Of a stretch of 64,000 bases of DNA, positions 17,958-27,748 are shown piece after piece. Under the pieces are notes generated by a model. That model was not told the DNA's origin and searched no databases. It saw only the letters and a program-made list of their open reading frames with translations. Location: NCBI RefSeq assembly GCF_017565645.3, contig NZ_CP086138.1, positions 1 through 64,000 on the forward strand. The letters run 5' to 3'. The translations under genes were made by a program, and so were the position numbers. This DNA is from Bradyrhizobium barranii subsp. barranii (GTDB taxonomy: Bacteria; Pseudomonadota; Alphaproteobacteria; Rhizobiales; Xanthobacteraceae). Position 1 is the stretch's first letter, and every line of letters begins with the position of its first letter.

Positions 17958-19870
17958 GTGCGCCGGGAGACCGGCAAGGAATAGATGGTGGAAGTCCATT
18001 GCGATGAAGGTGTAGCGAACCACATCGGCCCCGAGCCGTGCGCAGGCGTCCGCGAGGGTGTCGGCGAAGCGTCGGTAGGGGAGCATGCAGGCCAGCCATT
18101 GAGCCGCGAAACAGTGTTATCTCGGGAGCCGACGCTGTCCAAAGAGCGGAAGGCAATATGGGCGAGTGCGCAAACGCGAGCACCCGTCCAACCCGGCGTG
18201 GTCGTAGACCCTGGCATGTATGGAAGCTCCTTGTACGGGAACCGGGATATCTCCGGGTCGGCCATCTTCCTTCTCGGAGGAGATGGTCCGCAGCGGGAAG
18301 GCGAGGAGCTGTAGCCGCTGATGCACGACACGGAGAAGTCTGACTCTGGCATAGTAGCTGAGAAGCCAACGAACAAAGCCGGATTACTGGCGGCGGAGTG
18401 GGCGGAGCCAAGGCCGGGGACCAAGGGAAACGCGGAACAGCAGCGCATGCACCGGACACAGGGCCGGGCTCGCATGACCCAGTCGCTGGACCGCGTACGG
18501 ACAGCCGCAAGGCTGAGGAAGAAGGACCGGTTCACCGCGCTCTTTCACCACATCAATGTCGATACACTGCGGGCGGCGTTCTTTGCGCTCAGGCGTAAGG
18601 CTGCTCCCGGAGTGGATGGCATGACGTGGGAGGACTACGAGGAAGATCTCGAGCCCCGGCTCGCCGATCTGCACAAACGGGTCCAACGAGGAGCGTATCG
18701 CCCGCAACCGTCTCGCCGGACGTACATACCAAAGGCAGACGGCAAGCAGCGCCCGTTAGCGATCGCGGCTCTCGAAGACAAAATCGTCCAGGGCGCCACC
18801 GTCATCGTGCTCAACGCCATCTACGAAGGAGACTTCTGTGGCTTTTCCTACGGGTTTCGGCCCGGCAGAGGACCACATGATGCGTTGGACGCGCTCTGCA
18901 CAGCGATCGAGACGCGGAACGTGAACTGGATCATTGACGCCGACATCCAAAACTTCTTTGGCGCAGTCAGTCAACCTTGGCTGGTTCGCTTCTTGGAACA
19001 TAGGATCGGCGACAAGCGCATCATCCGCCTCATTCAGAAATGGCTGAAGGCGGGTGTTCTCGAAGACGGCGTCGTAGCCGCTGATGACAGGGGAACGGGT
19101 CAAGGTTCGGTGATTTCACCGCTTCTCGGCAACATCTACCTGCACTACGCTCTCGACCTGTGGGCCAAACGCTGGCGACAGCGCGAGGTCTCCGGCGGCA
19201 TGATCATCGTGCGTTACGCGGACGATGTAGTAGTCGGCTTTGAGCGCGAGGATGACGCACGTCGTTTCCTTGACGCGATGCGCGCGAGACTGGAGGAGTT
19301 CGAGCTGACGCTCCACCCGGCCAAGACCCGCCTGATTGAGTTTGGTCGCCATGCGGCGGCTCAACGCAAGCAGCGCGGACTCGGAAAGCCGGAAACCTTT
19401 GCGTTCATGGGGTTCACGTTTATCTGCGGCAAATCACGCCAAGGGCGCTTCCAGCTTCAACGGAAGACCCGTAGCGACCGCTTGCGAACCAAACTCCGCG
19501 AAATCAAGGAGGAGCTAAGGCGCCGAATGCACTGGCCGATCCCTGCACAAGGGAAATGGCTGAGGCAGGTCTTGACCGGCCACTTTGCGTACTTTGCTGT
19601 CCCGACGAATGGCCGAGCGCTCAATGCGTTTCGGTTCTATCTGACCGATCTCTGGAGGCGGACGCTTCGGCGGCGCAGTCAGCGGACCTGTCTGACCTGG
19701 GATCGCATAACGCAGATCACCGATGACTGGCTCCCCAAGGCTCGCATCCTTCATCCATGGCCGAAGCTGCGCTTCGCCGTCAAACACCCGAGGTAGGAGC
19801 CCGGTGCCTTAATTGGGCTCGCCGGGATCTGCGCGGGGGGCGCCCAGTGATGGGTGTCCCTACCGCGAAC
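17958..19870 (+). mobile_element. Group II intron 1, apparently complete
   Basis: Begins with the GUGYG-type 5' end (GTGCGCCGGGAGACCGG) and contains a full reverse transcriptase gene. After the gene a domain V-like hairpin starts at 19797 (AGC triad, CCCGG...CCGGG stem). A domain VI-like hairpin follows (GGGCGCCCA-GTGA-TGGGTGTCCC) and the intron ends close to CTACCGCGAAC at about 19870. The exact 3' boundary is inferred. The 5' flank holds serine recombinase remains, the 3' flank the tail of an IS701-like gene. Confidence 0.85.
18321..19796 (+). CDS. Group II intron reverse transcriptase/maturase (intron 1)
   Basis: 491-residue intron-encoded protein. The N-terminal extension (MHDTEKSDSGIVAEKPTNKA) is typical of many proteobacterial intron proteins, which supports this start. 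The RT core includes APGVDGMTW, KADGKQRPLAIAALEDKIVQ, FSYGFRPGRGPHDAL, DADIQNFFGAV, TGQGSVISPLLGNIYLHYAL and the catalytic RYADDVVVGF. The maturase domain X follows (RQVLTGHFAYFAVPTNGRAL). No HNH endonuclease domain is visible after domain X. It should splice the intron and drive retrohoming. Confidence 0.93.
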   Translation: MHDTEKSDSGIVAEKPTNKAGLLAAEWAEPRPGTKGNAEQQRMHRTQGRARMTQSLDRVRTAARLRKKDRFTALFHHINVDTLRAAFFALRRKAAPGVDGMTWEDYEEDLEPRLADLHKRVQRGAYRPQPSRRTYIPKADGKQRPLAIAALEDKIVQGATVIVLNAIYEGDFCGFSYGFRPGRGPHDALDALCTAIETRNVNWIIDADIQNFFGAVSQPWLVRFLEHRIGDKRIIRLIQKWLKAGVLEDGVVAADDRGTGQGSVISPLLGNIYLHYALDLWAKRWRQREVSGGMIIVRYADDVVVGFEREDDARRFLDAMRARLEEFELTLHPAKTRLIEFGRHAAAQRKQRGLGKPETFAFMGFTFICGKSRQGRFQLQRKTRSDRLRTKLREIKEELRRRMHWPIPAQGKWLRQVLTGHFAYFAVPTNGRALNAFRFYLTDLWRRTLRRRSQRTCLTWDRITQITDDWLPKARILHPWPKLRFAVKHPR

Positions 19871-19894
19871 AGAATGTGTTTGCGCCGCTGTTTT

Positions 19895-20683
19895 TCAAGG
19901 ATTTGCTTTCGGCAATATGGGCATTGCTGAGGTGGCGGCCGAAGGATGAGATCGACGATGGCATGGCGTACGGCGGGCATGGTTGGTTGAGGCGGAGGCC
20001 CGTTGATTCTTTTTTTTCCGCCCCGCGTATGCGAGGCGACGATGTTGCAGGAAGGCGTAGGCAATCATTGTCATAAGGGCGTGGCGATGCAGACCTTGCC
20101 ATGATCGCCCTTCGAAGTGATCAAGTCCAAGCTCCTCCTTCAACTGTTGATGCGCCTGCTCACAAATCCACCGTGCCTTGATGGTGGCGGCCAGCGTGCG
20201 CAGATCCGTCGTCGCCGGAAGATTGGCGAGATAGTATTTCCTCTCCCCGGAGGCACGTTGCTCGCCAATGAGCCAGGCCTCGTCGCCTGGGAGATGCTGC
20301 TGACCTTTATCCCATATCCGCTGCGGAGGGCCGTCGGCGGTGCGGACACGGAGAGCAGCAAATCGGGCTTTGAGCCGACCTTTCGTCCCGCTACGCCAAC
20401 TCACGGTTTTCCATTTGGCGCTGGCCAGCATTTGTTCTGCCGCAATCGATAAGATATCGGGCACGTGGTGCTTTCGTGGTTTGCCACGGACTTTGGTGAT
20501 CGGCCAAATGAGCTTCACATCGACCGGATACACTTTCAGGTGCCGAGGGATACCGACCGCCCAGGCCAGCCCGCGCTCTGTTAGCCCTTGTCGAAACGGT
20601 GCGCTGATGCCGTATCCTGCATCCGCCAGCACACATCCAAAGCGCATGTTGGCCGCCATCGCGCGGTCAATCTCGGCCAAAGG
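19895..20683 (-). pseudogene. IS701/IS4-type transposase, N-terminus lost
   Basis: Minus-strand frame of 261 codons containing [20 protein letters not shown] (DDE second aspartate), WAVGIPRHLKVYPVDV and the YREK-like end region KARWICEQAHQQLKEELGLDHFEG. It begins at 20680 directly against IS3 sequence, so the N-terminal half was removed by that element; the C-terminal end appears natural. Confidence 0.8.
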
Positions 20684-20931
20684 CTGCGGTCAAAGGCGAC
20701 AAGACACTGGCGGAGCTGGCGCAACTGTTTGATGTTCATCCGAACCAGATCACGATCTGGAAAAACCAGCTCCTGGAAGGCGCCGCCGGCGTGTTTGGGC
20801 ATGACAAGACATCGGCCGAGACGCCGGTCGATTTGAAGGCGTTACATGCCAAGATCGGCGAGCTGGCGTTGGAAAACGATTTTTTGTCCGGCGCGCTCAC
20901 CAAGGCGGGCCTGCTGAGCGCAAAGCGATGA
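20684..20931 (+). pseudogene. IS3 OrfA, 5'-truncated (copy A)
   Basis: Encodes [38 protein letters not shown] and a leucine-zipper-like tail ([20 protein letters not shown]). The helix-turn-helix is partly present but the start is missing. It ends overlapping the ATG of orfB, the arrangement used for programmed frameshifting in IS3 elements. Confidence 0.82.
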
Positions 20932-21755
20932 TCGACCGCGATCATGATCTTTCTATCGTGCGCCAGGCGAAGGTCCTGAAGCTGGCTCGCAGCACGGTCT
21001 ACTATGAACCTCGGCCAGTTTCGGCCGAGGACCTTGCCTTGATGCGTCGGCTCGATGAGCTGCATCTCGATTATCCCTTCGCGGGAGCGCGTATGCTGCG
21101 ATCGTTGCTGCGGCGGGAGGGCGTATACGCCGGTCGCCGCCACATCGCGACGCTGATGAAGCGCATGCGGATCGAGGCGGTCTATCGTCGCCCGAACACG
21201 AGCAAGCCGGCTCCGGGTCACAAGATCTACCCGTACCTGTTGCGCGGATTGAAGATCGAGCGGCCCGACCATGCGTGGGCAATGGACACCACCTACATTC
21301 CGATGCGGCGTGGCTTCGTCTATCTCGCGGCGGTCGTCGATGTGTTCAGCCGACGGGTCCTGGCCCATCGCGTCTCGATCACAATGGAGGCGGCCTTCTG
21401 CGTCGAAGCGGTCCAGGAGGCGTTGGCGAAGCACGGCAGGCCCGAGATTTTCAACACGGATCAGGGCAGCCAGTTCACCAGCCTCGAGTTCACCGATGTG
21501 CTGCTGGACGCGAAGATCGCCATCAGCATGGACGGCAAGGGCGCCTGGCGCGACAACGTGTTTGTCGAGCGGCTCTGGCGCACGGTCAAATACGAAGAAG
21601 TTTATCTCCGCGCCTACGACAGCGTGTCCGAGGCGCGAGCGTCAATTGCCAAGTATCTGGCCTTCTACAATCAGGGACGCCCTCACTCGAGCCTTGACGG
21701 GCGCACGCCCGACGAGGCTTACTTCGGCACGCAAGCTATGGTGATGGCCGCATGA
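20928..21755 (+). CDS. IS3 OrfB transposase (copy A)
   Basis: 275-residue integrase-core protein. DDE residues are in [25 protein letters not shown] and [22 protein letters not shown]_21-like region [19 protein letters not shown] upstream. Intact, but without a full OrfA the element is unlikely to transpose by itself. Confidence 0.93.
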   Translation: MIDRDHDLSIVRQAKVLKLARSTVYYEPRPVSAEDLALMRRLDELHLDYPFAGARMLRSLLRREGVYAGRRHIATLMKRMRIEAVYRRPNTSKPAPGHKIYPYLLRGLKIERPDHAWAMDTTYIPMRRGFVYLAAVVDVFSRRVLAHRVSITMEAAFCVEAVQEALAKHGRPEIFNTDQGSQFTSLEFTDVLLDAKIAISMDGKGAWRDNVFVERLWRTVKYEEVYLRAYDSVSEARASIAKYLAFYNQGRPHSSLDGRTPDEAYFGTQAMVMAA

Positions 21756-21764
21756 CCGTCGCCG

Positions 21765-21821
21765 ACGGTTTTGTCGTCGCTCTGGTCGGGCTACGCCCTC
21801 CCGACGCAACGACAAAACCGT
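21765..21821. repeat. Long inverted repeat at IS3 3' end
   Basis: ACGGTTTTGTCGT at 21765-21777 pairs perfectly with ACGACAAAACCGT at 21809-21821, with an inner GTCGGG/CCCGAC pair. It lies just after the orfB stop and is repeated in the second IS3 copy (about 63243-63299). It could act as a transcription terminator or stop read-through across the IS. Confidence 0.7.
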
Positions 21822-21894
21822 AAAGCCCCGCGTTCAGCATAACCCGGCAGGAATCCACTTAAATCCAGCGGGGCGCTGTCCAAACAACCGGGGC

Positions 21895-22198
21895 CAGCTC
21901 TGTTCTCTTATTCCAGAGCACGAGGAGAATTGCCACAACCAGCACTAACTTGCCGAGCGCCGTCGGCGACGCCGTTCTCAGGTGGCTTTTCTTTCTGACC
22001 GCTCGCGTCGGGATTCTTGTTTCCCTTAATCGCGTCTTCGTGCGCTTCAGACATGATCGACCCTGGCAATGGATGCGATGCAGCGTGGCTGCCTCGACAG
22101 CGAAATTGACCAAAAATAACAAAACTATCTGTGGTTGATCCTGCCCAAGCTTGGTGGCGGGGGCAAGGTTTTTCTACGCTGCCAAATAGCTCCAGCGT
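21895..22198. other. Stretch with remains of a small gene
   Basis: On the minus strand a 33-codon frame starts at about 22051 (MSEAHEDAIKGNKNPDASGQ) with a stop after ALE. A second frame holds a membrane-like segment (ALGKLVLVVAILLVLWNKRT) over the same area, as if a one-base change had separated a soluble head from a membrane tail. I do not recognise it. IS3 cuts it at 21894. Confidence 0.3.
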
Positions 22199-23056
22199 CT
22201 ATTTGCGGAGAAAGGCGACCGCTTCGCCTGCCTTGGATGCCGCGGTGAAGATGGCCCGCTTGTCGGCCTTCAGCACCTTCAGCCAATGCGCCAGGTACTG
22301 GGCATGATCGGCGCGTGGCTCAACCGCGATCCCAAGCTCCGCGCAGAGGAACGCGGCGCCCAACTCGGCGACCAACTCTTCCATCGCGTAGGCTTCAGTC
22401 CCGAAACGACCCGACAGGTCACGGGCGCAACGGTGAGCGGGGCCGGTCCAATGGGTCAGTTCGTGGAGCAGCGTCGAGTAGTAGGCCTCGGTCGCGCTTG
22501 ATGTCGCCGATCCGGTGAAGAGTTCACGCGGCGGCATATGGATCTCGTCCAGCTTGGGGACGTAGTAGGCCCGGTGTCCACCATGGACGATCGCAGCTTT
22601 CGTGCTGGCAATGAACCCGTCGACATCCGGCAACTCGGTGACGGCAACCACGGGAGCCCGCTCCAGGCCTTCAACCTGGTCGGCGTTGAACACAGGGGTC
22701 GCCCGGGCGAACAGACGGCTCTTGCGTTCGTCTTCGTTGCCCTCGCCGGGCTCGACCTCGATCTCCTTATAGAAAACGACGTAGGAGGCCTTCTGGCCCT
22801 TGCGGACGCTGGCGCCCTTGTCGGCCCACTGGCGGAACGTGCCCCAGAGGTGCGAACCGTAGCCGTTGACCTGGGCCTCAACCCAAAGGGCGAGAACGTT
22901 GACGCCACGGTAGGCGTTGCCGGAAGAGATATTGACGGGTGCGCGCCCGCCGCTGCCACGATGCCAAGGCATTTGCCATTGGCCTGCGCCGGCCTCGATC
23001 GCCGCAACGATGCGATCGGTTAGATGCTGATGAATATCGAAGCGTTCCTTGCTCAT
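22199..23056 (-). CDS. ardC: ArdC-type antirestriction protein
   Basis: 285-residue protein with the N-terminal ssDNA-binding domain of ArdC (HLTDRIVAAIEAGAGQWQMP, ISSGNAYRGVNVLALW, GTFRQWADKGASVRKGQKA). The C-terminal metallopeptidase-like domain has HELTH at 198-202 and MEELVAELGAAFL near 223-235, a plausible third zinc ligand and helper acid. ArdC proteins travel on conjugative plasmids and ICEs and protect incoming DNA from restriction. A GGAGAGACGAG Shine-Dalgarno lies before the ATG. It suggests this part of the window came with a conjugative element, although no transfer gene is visible. Confidence 0.92.
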   Translation of the reverse strand: MSKERFDIHQHLTDRIVAAIEAGAGQWQMPWHRGSGGRAPVNISSGNAYRGVNVLALWVEAQVNGYGSHLWGTFRQWADKGASVRKGQKASYVVFYKEIEVEPGEGNEDERKSRLFARATPVFNADQVEGLERAPVVAVTELPDVDGFIASTKAAIVHGGHRAYYVPKLDEIHMPPRELFTGSATSSATEAYYSTLLHELTHWTGPAHRCARDLSGRFGTEAYAMEELVAELGAAFLCAELGIAVEPRADHAQYLAHWLKVLKADKRAIFTAASKAGEAVAFLRK

Positions 23057-23312
23057 CTCGTCTCTCCTTGTTTGCGGCCACCGGCCGTGCCGGCGACCGG
23101 AAAGACGCGGAGAGACGGACGCCGCACCCGTAAGGGCGCGCCTGCGCGAGGGCTTGCCCCTTGCGGCGGACGGAAATCCGCGTCAGGTCAGCCGATGAGC
23201 ATGGCTGGGGGACGCTCAGGAGAGACGTACTGGGAAACGCCGAAATTGCAGCGGCAACGCAGAGTCAATCGCGGATGCGCTTGAAGAGTGTGGGGCAGAA
23301 ATTACATTTGGG

Positions 23313-23858
23313 ATGTGGACAGGAGGGAAATTGCTTGGGCTGGCTTCCGGATATACCGAAGGGACGTACCACCTCGGAAATGTGCTGTTTGGACTTGGCG
23401 CTCTCTATCTGCTGCATTTCGGTGGCATAGCTCCGCGAGGGAAATTCACCATTGCAGTCGAGTGCGTGCTGTTCGTGGTCTACGCGGGCTATTTCGTGAT
23501 CTACTTCGATCTATGGGCTCGAATGCCCAAGGTGGGCTTCCGGGATCTCGCCGCCGTGACGCTGGTCTTCGCCGGTTATCTTTTTCTGGTGTGCAGCGAG
23601 ATTGTCTTGGCGCTTTCAGGCGTTCTAACCAAATGGCGGGGAGAGAAGTGGGCTAAGGAGATGGATTACGTCTACCTGATGCTCGCAGCGGTCGGCCTGC
23701 TCGTATCAATCAATCGTCTGGACATAGTAGAAAACAAGCCCAACATACCTGACTTCTATGGGCCCTTTATGATAGCGACGGCGTTGGCCGTGAGAGCAGT
23801 CAAGACGAGAGCCGAGATCGGGGAGTGGAACAAGGACCGTAGGGGTAACGGTGATTAG
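23313..23858 (+). CDS. Hypothetical multi-pass membrane protein
   Basis: 181-residue integral membrane protein. Four or five hydrophobic segments: NVLFGLGALYLLHFGGIA, CVLFVVYAGYFVIYFDLW, LAAVTLVFAGYLFLVCSEIV, YVYLMLAAVGLLVSI and MIATALAVRAVK. The C-terminus is charged (EIGEWNKDRRGNGD). No catalytic motif is seen and I do not recognise the family. The ribosome-binding site is weak; the start is the first ATG in frame. Confidence 0.55.
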   Translation: MWTGGKLLGLASGYTEGTYHLGNVLFGLGALYLLHFGGIAPRGKFTIAVECVLFVVYAGYFVIYFDLWARMPKVGFRDLAAVTLVFAGYLFLVCSEIVLALSGVLTKWRGEKWAKEMDYVYLMLAAVGLLVSINRLDIVENKPNIPDFYGPFMIATALAVRAVKTRAEIGEWNKDRRGNGD

Positions 23859-23932
23859 ATAACTGGGCATCAACGAAAAAGGCGCCAGACACGAAGTCCA
23901 GCGCCAGTCCATTCGAAGGCGTCAGGTAGCTG

Positions 23933-24190
23933 CTAGCCCTTGAAAGGTACGCACGGCCCATGCTGACGCCCCGCGCCCTTGCCGCCCTTCATGTTGTTAC
24001 CGCCGGTCACCAGCATGGCCATGCCCTGACCGCATCTGACGTAAACCTTTTGACCCGGCTTGAGCGTACCGGGCGCGGGCTCTTCGTCGAGAACCCGTGC
24101 CGACGCCAGCTTGAGCGGCAAGGACAAACGCGGCGGACAATATCAACTTGGCTGCCTTCGCAAAGGCATTCGCTTTCAGTCATCAAAGGC
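23933..24190 (-). pseudogene. Small exported protein, probably frameshifted
   Basis: A 64-codon frame (RVLDEEPAPGTLKPGQKVYV, CGQGMAMLVTGGNNMKGGKG) ends at 23933. Immediately upstream, in another frame, is a good signal-peptide-like segment (FAKAAKLILSAAFVLAAQAG). This suggests one exported small protein whose leader and mature part are now out of frame. Alternatively, translation starts at a TTG at about 24127 and there is no leader. Function unknown. Confidence 0.4.
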
Positions 24191-24280
24191 TCCTGAGAAA
24201 TTCGGAAAGATTGAGGGTGCTTTGGGTGGATCGTTCACTGACGGCATCTACATCCGCTGGCCCTCCCATGCTGTGCGAGG

Positions 24281-24565
24281 TCAGCGTGCGTAGATCACGT
24301 CCCACCGGCCGTTATCGAGCTTCACGAAGCGAGCCGTGACGGTAATGCTGGTATCGAAGTAGGTGCACACGTAGCCCGGTTGGCCATTGGCTGGTGCGCA
24401 GCTCAGGTCGCGGATACCGGGATGACCGGTCGCGCTCACGACGTCGTCTCGCGAGGGCCCGCCGCACCCTGTCAGAAGTGACCCCAGCCCCATCCCGATG
24501 AGCGCGCGGACGATTGCGCGAGAACGACGACGAGCAGGCGGCGTGATTTTCTGAAATGGCTTCAT
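24281..24565 (-). CDS. Small predicted lipoprotein
   Basis: From ATG at 24565 (MKPFQKITPPARRRSRAIVR) the protein has a positively charged n-region, a hydrophobic core (ALIGMGLGSLLTGC) and a lipobox LLTGC, so it should be lipidated at that cysteine. The mature part, about 60 residues, contains two further cysteines (LSCAPANGQPGYVCTYFD). An in-frame ATG 12 codons upstream exists, but the chosen one has GGGGAAGCG before it. Family unknown; its position near ardC fits small envelope lipoproteins of mobile elements. Confidence 0.6.
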   Translation of the reverse strand: MKPFQKITPPARRRSRAIVRALIGMGLGSLLTGCGGPSRDDVVSATGHPGIRDLSCAPANGQPGYVCTYFDTSITVTARFVKLDNGRWDVIYAR

Positions 24566-24653
24566 TTCGCGCTTCCCCAAGAGCGAGACATGACTCTGCA
24601 AACCAGCGCGCTGCTTGCGATAAGCAGGGGCTAGTCGCGGGGAGATTACATGC

Positions 24654-24673
24654 GCGTAAATCCTGATTTACGC
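24654..24673. promoter_or_regulatory. Perfect 20-bp palindrome upstream of resolvase
   Basis: GCGTAAATC-CT-GATTTACGC, 9-bp arms and 2-bp centre, 171 bp upstream of the resolvase start. Resolvase genes usually lie next to their res site made of such dyads, so this could be a crossover or repressor-binding site. Only one clear dyad is visible. Confidence 0.5.
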
Positions 24674-24844
24674 ATGCGCTCGAAAAGCGCACGCTAGGGA
24701 AAAACAGGAAACGGCTCACTTGGTTTCATGAAACGCGCAACCTCGCGAAAAGATTCAACAAACTCCCGCCGCCAGATTTATCGTAGCCGTGAGGGAAGGG
24801 GGCTTGCAAAAATCAGGAGTTTTGCAAGCGGACAACAGAACCCC

Positions 24845-25399
24845 ATGTGCGTCTATGGGTACGCCCGTGTCAGCACCAGCAGCCAAGAGCTGGACATACA
24901 ACTCGCCCAACTCGACGCCGCCGGGTGCGAGAGGGTGTTTTGCGAAAAGGAAAGCGGCACCAAGGACAATCGCCGCGTGCTCTCCCAGCTCCTTCGGAGA
25001 CTGCGGCCTGGTGATGTCGTGATTGTCTCGGCACACGATCGCCTGACGCGCGGCGGCCCTTTCAAGATGCTGAGCATCCTGGCTGAGATCACCTCACGTG
25101 GGGCCGCCTACAAATCGCTGGCCGAGCCGTGGGCGGATACGACGCACGAGCTTGGCGAGGTGCTGGCGGCTCTGGTTGGCTACATCGCCCGCAAGACCCG
25201 CGAAGACATCATTCGCCGTACCAGCGCCGGACGCGAGCGGGCCCGGCAGAATGGTGTGAGGTTTGGGCGCAAGCCGAAACTCACCATGGCGCAGCGCGAA
25301 GCCGCATTGGCGAGACGCCGGGCGGGAGAGAACCAAAAGGCCATTGCCCAGGCCTTCAACGTCATATCCCGGTTGAAGTCGACCAGCAGCAATGCGTAG
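24845..25399 (+). CDS. Resolvase-type serine recombinase
   Basis: About 184 residues from MCVYGYARVSTSSQ. Catalytic domain of the resolvase/invertase family: YARVSTSSQ with the catalytic serine, SAHDRLTRGGPFKML and the E-helix with ARKTREDIIRRTSAGRERAR. A C-terminal helix-turn-helix is expected (ARRRAGENQKAIAQAFNV). Compared with the second copy at 27749-28153, the HTH loop has lost residues (AFNV-ISRL versus AFNVSCSTISRL), which may impair DNA binding. An upstream in-frame ATG at 24728 adds atypical basic sequence. Confidence 0.85.
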   Translation: MCVYGYARVSTSSQELDIQLAQLDAAGCERVFCEKESGTKDNRRVLSQLLRRLRPGDVVIVSAHDRLTRGGPFKMLSILAEITSRGAAYKSLAEPWADTTHELGEVLAALVGYIARKTREDIIRRTSAGRERARQNGVRFGRKPKLTMAQREAALARRRAGENQKAIAQAFNVISRLKSTSSNA

Positions 25400-25541
25400 C
25401 GCTCGCGGAAGCGCGCTAACGGCCGTACTATGCCGCATCTCGGGACTGACGGTGGCTCGAAGCCGCCGTCATAGCCGTCTGCCGTGTCACAGTCGTGTTT
25501 GTCGGCTCGGGGCGCTAGGACCGGGTCGCGGACCACCCCGT

Positions 25542-26456
25542 CTATGCAACCGTGCTCAAGGTATTGGCTCCACTTTGCCGCCGTGCGAAATCGACGAACG
25601 CCTTGAACGCGGCGGTCGGGTTTCGGCGGCTCGGATAGTAGAGACTCAAGGGCGAAAGCGTGGGCGTCCAGTCCTCGAGCACGCGCACAAGGCGGCCTGC
25701 TTCGATGTCGTTTCGCACGTCCGATTCCATCGCCAGGGTGAGGCCGACGGAAGCAAGGGCGGCGGTGCGTGCAAGGCTCGCTTCGTCGAGAGTGATGGCG
25801 CCATCAACGTCGATATGGACCGATTGTCCGTCCTTCTCGAAGGGCCAGCGGTAGATCGCGCCATCGGGAAGCCGGACGCGAAGACAAGAGTGCTCGGCAA
25901 GGTCCTGAGGGACCATGGGCGTACCGTGCGCCTCCAAATAGCTCGGTGAGCCCACCACAACGTTGCGCCTTACACCCCCAAACGGGAGTGCGATCATGTC
26001 CGCGGGCACGAGGTCTGAGCTACGAACGCCGAGGTCGAAGCCGCCCGCGACAATGTCCACCAGGCGGCCCTCCGTGACGATATCGATATGGACCTGGGGG
26101 TGCGCGCGCAGAAACGGCAGGACGAGCGAAGTGAAGATCTCCCGCGCCGCTGTCGGAAAGGCATTGATGCGCAGCGTGCCCGAAGGGGTGGCCTGTTGAG
26201 AGCGCGCAACCTCCATCGCCTCATGAATTTCCCGCACGGCCGGAGCAACTTGCGCGACGAACTGCTGGCCTGCCTCCGTCAATGAGACGCTTCGCGTTGT
26301 CCGGTTGAAGAGCCGTATGCCGAGCGCGCGCTCCAGCTTTCCAACGGCATTGCTGAGCGCGGTCGTTGAAACCCCGAGCTCAAGCGCAGCCGTGCGAAAC
26401 TTGCCCCTGCGGGCGACCATGAGAACGGCGTCTAATTCGGTCAGGCTACTTTGCAC
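25542..26456 (-). CDS. LysR-family transcriptional regulator
   Basis: LysR-type regulator. The winged HTH covers [20 protein letters not shown] through [19 protein letters not shown] and [14 protein letters not shown]; a periplasmic-binding-like effector domain follows ([44 protein letters not shown]). I place the start at a GTG near 26456 ([10 protein letters not shown]). The longer frame to 26582 would leave only 3 bp to the divergent SnoaL-like gene. The divergent arrangement with the SnoaL-like and SDR genes suggests it regulates them. Confidence 0.88.
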   Translation of the reverse strand: MQSSLTELDAVLMVARRGKFRTAALELGVSTTALSNAVGKLERALGIRLFNRTTRSVSLTEAGQQFVAQVAPAVREIHEAMEVARSQQATPSGTLRINAFPTAAREIFTSLVLPFLRAHPQVHIDIVTEGRLVDIVAGGFDLGVRSSDLVPADMIALPFGGVRRNVVVGSPSYLEAHGTPMVPQDLAEHSCLRVRLPDGAIYRWPFEKDGQSVHIDVDGAITLDEASLARTAALASVGLTLAMESDVRNDIEAGRLVRVLEDWTPTLSPLSLYYPSRRNPTAAFKAFVDFARRQSGANTLSTVA

Positions 26457-26585
26457 AATTATCCCGGCTTTCGTGATGAGACATCCCGAATTGTCCTGAT
26501 TATCGCGTGACCTGTCCACTGCTATCTTCGCTGCCAACCGCAAGCAGCCGCTTGAGGCTGCACCCGAAGTAAGAAGGACCAAACA

Positions 26586-26915
26586 ATGACACTCGAACTT
26601 CCATCACCGATTGCCGCGTATGTGGCCGCGAACGCTCGTCTCGATGTAGACGGAATGTTGAGCCCCTTCTCGCGCGAGGCGGTCCTTTTTGCTGATGGAG
26701 GCCGTCACGAGGGCTACGCTGGAATGCGGGCCCTGTTCGAAGAAGCGGTGATCCCGGTCAAAGCGATCTTCACGCCGGACACCATCCGGCACGAGGACGG
26801 ACAGGTCGTTGTCGAAGGCCTTGCCCATGGGGACTTCAAGGGCAGTCCGATCCGCTTCACCTACCGCTTCGATCTCGACGGCGATTTGATCAAGACCTTG
26901 GAGATCACAGCATGA
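26586..26915 (+). CDS. SnoaL-like (NTF2-fold) protein
   Basis: 109-residue protein with the SnoaL/NTF2-like pattern: N-terminal helix [37 protein letters not shown] and C-terminal strands ([20 protein letters not shown]). Members bind small hydrophobic ligands or act as isomerases. Preceded by AAGAAGG and overlapping the SDR gene by ATGA, so the two are translationally coupled. Confidence 0.8.
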   Translation: MTLELPSPIAAYVAANARLDVDGMLSPFSREAVLFADGGRHEGYAGMRALFEEAVIPVKAIFTPDTIRHEDGQVVVEGLAHGDFKGSPIRFTYRFDLDGDLIKTLEITA

Positions 26916-27700
26916 GCATCCAGGCTAATCCGACCGAATTCGCCGGGAAGCGCGTGCTCATCAGCGGCGGCACCAAGGGTCTGGGCCGGGCCACCGTCGA
27001 CCGCTTCCTTGCCGGCGGCGCCCGCGTGATCACGGCCGCCCGCGGAGACCTGGAGCCCATCGATGGCGTCGAGTTCGTCCAGGCGGATCTGACCACGGCC
27101 GAAGGCGGGGAAGCCCTGGCCAAGGCGGCGCTCGAGCGTTTTGGCGGGATCGATATTCTGGCCCATAATCTCGGGGGCTCGGCTATGCCGCCAGGCGGCT
27201 TCGTGGCACTGACCGACGACATCTGGCTCTCGGAGCTAAACTTGAACCTTTTGGCGACGGTTCGTCTTGATCGCCTCCTGATCCCGCAGATGATTGAGCG
27301 AGGCAATGGCGCGGTGGTGCACGTTACCTCGACCCAGTCGGTGCTGCCCCTGCCAGAGTCGACGACAGCCTATGCCGCCGCCAAGGCAGCGCTGAGGACC
27401 TACAGCAAGTCCATTTCCAAAGAACTGGGTCCAAAGGGTGTCCGGGTCAACATCGTCTGTCCCGGCTGGATCATGACCGAGGGCGCCGTTGAGCTGGTGA
27501 AGAATATGCAGGCTGCCAATGGCGGCACGTACGAGGAAGCGCGGCAAGCTGTCATGGGCTGGATCGGCGGAATCCCGATCGGACGTGGGGCCGAGCCATA
27601 TGAGGTCGCCGAAGCAATCGCCTTCCTGGCCTCGGATCGCGCCTCCTCAATCCATGGCACGGAGCTCGTGGTCGATGGCGGCACCGTTCCAACCGTCTGA
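26912..27700 (+). CDS. SDR-family oxidoreductase
   Basis: 262-residue short-chain dehydrogenase/reductase. The cofactor loop SGGTKGLGRA is at 18-27, NLGG at 86-89, and the catalytic Ser140, Tyr154 and Lys158 lie in VTSTQS and TAYAAAKAA. The end GTELVVDGGTVPTV is typical. NAD(P)-dependent; substrate unknown. It forms a two-gene operon with the SnoaL-like gene under the divergent LysR regulator, probably a small detoxification or catabolic cassette. Confidence 0.92.
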   Translation: MSIQANPTEFAGKRVLISGGTKGLGRATVDRFLAGGARVITAARGDLEPIDGVEFVQADLTTAEGGEALAKAALERFGGIDILAHNLGGSAMPPGGFVALTDDIWLSELNLNLLATVRLDRLLIPQMIERGNGAVVHVTSTQSVLPLPESTTAYAAAKAALRTYSKSISKELGPKGVRVNIVCPGWIMTEGAVELVKNMQAANGGTYEEARQAVMGWIGGIPIGRGAEPYEVAEAIAFLASDRASSIHGTELVVDGGTVPTV

Positions 27701-27748
27701 TCACAGGATCACGTGCCCGCTTGGCCGGGCTGGCCAAAGCGTCGTGTT

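Larger units (their letters stand above)
20684..21894 (+). mobile_element. IS3-family element, copy A, left end truncated
   Basis: Carries the tail of OrfA and a complete OrfB, and ends with the terminal repeat ...CCAAACAACCGGGGCCA at about 21894. The left end and OrfA start are missing at the junction with the IS701-like gene. The 3' region holds a strong inverted repeat (21765-21821). A second, near-identical copy on the minus strand runs off the window at 63171-64000. Confidence 0.88.
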
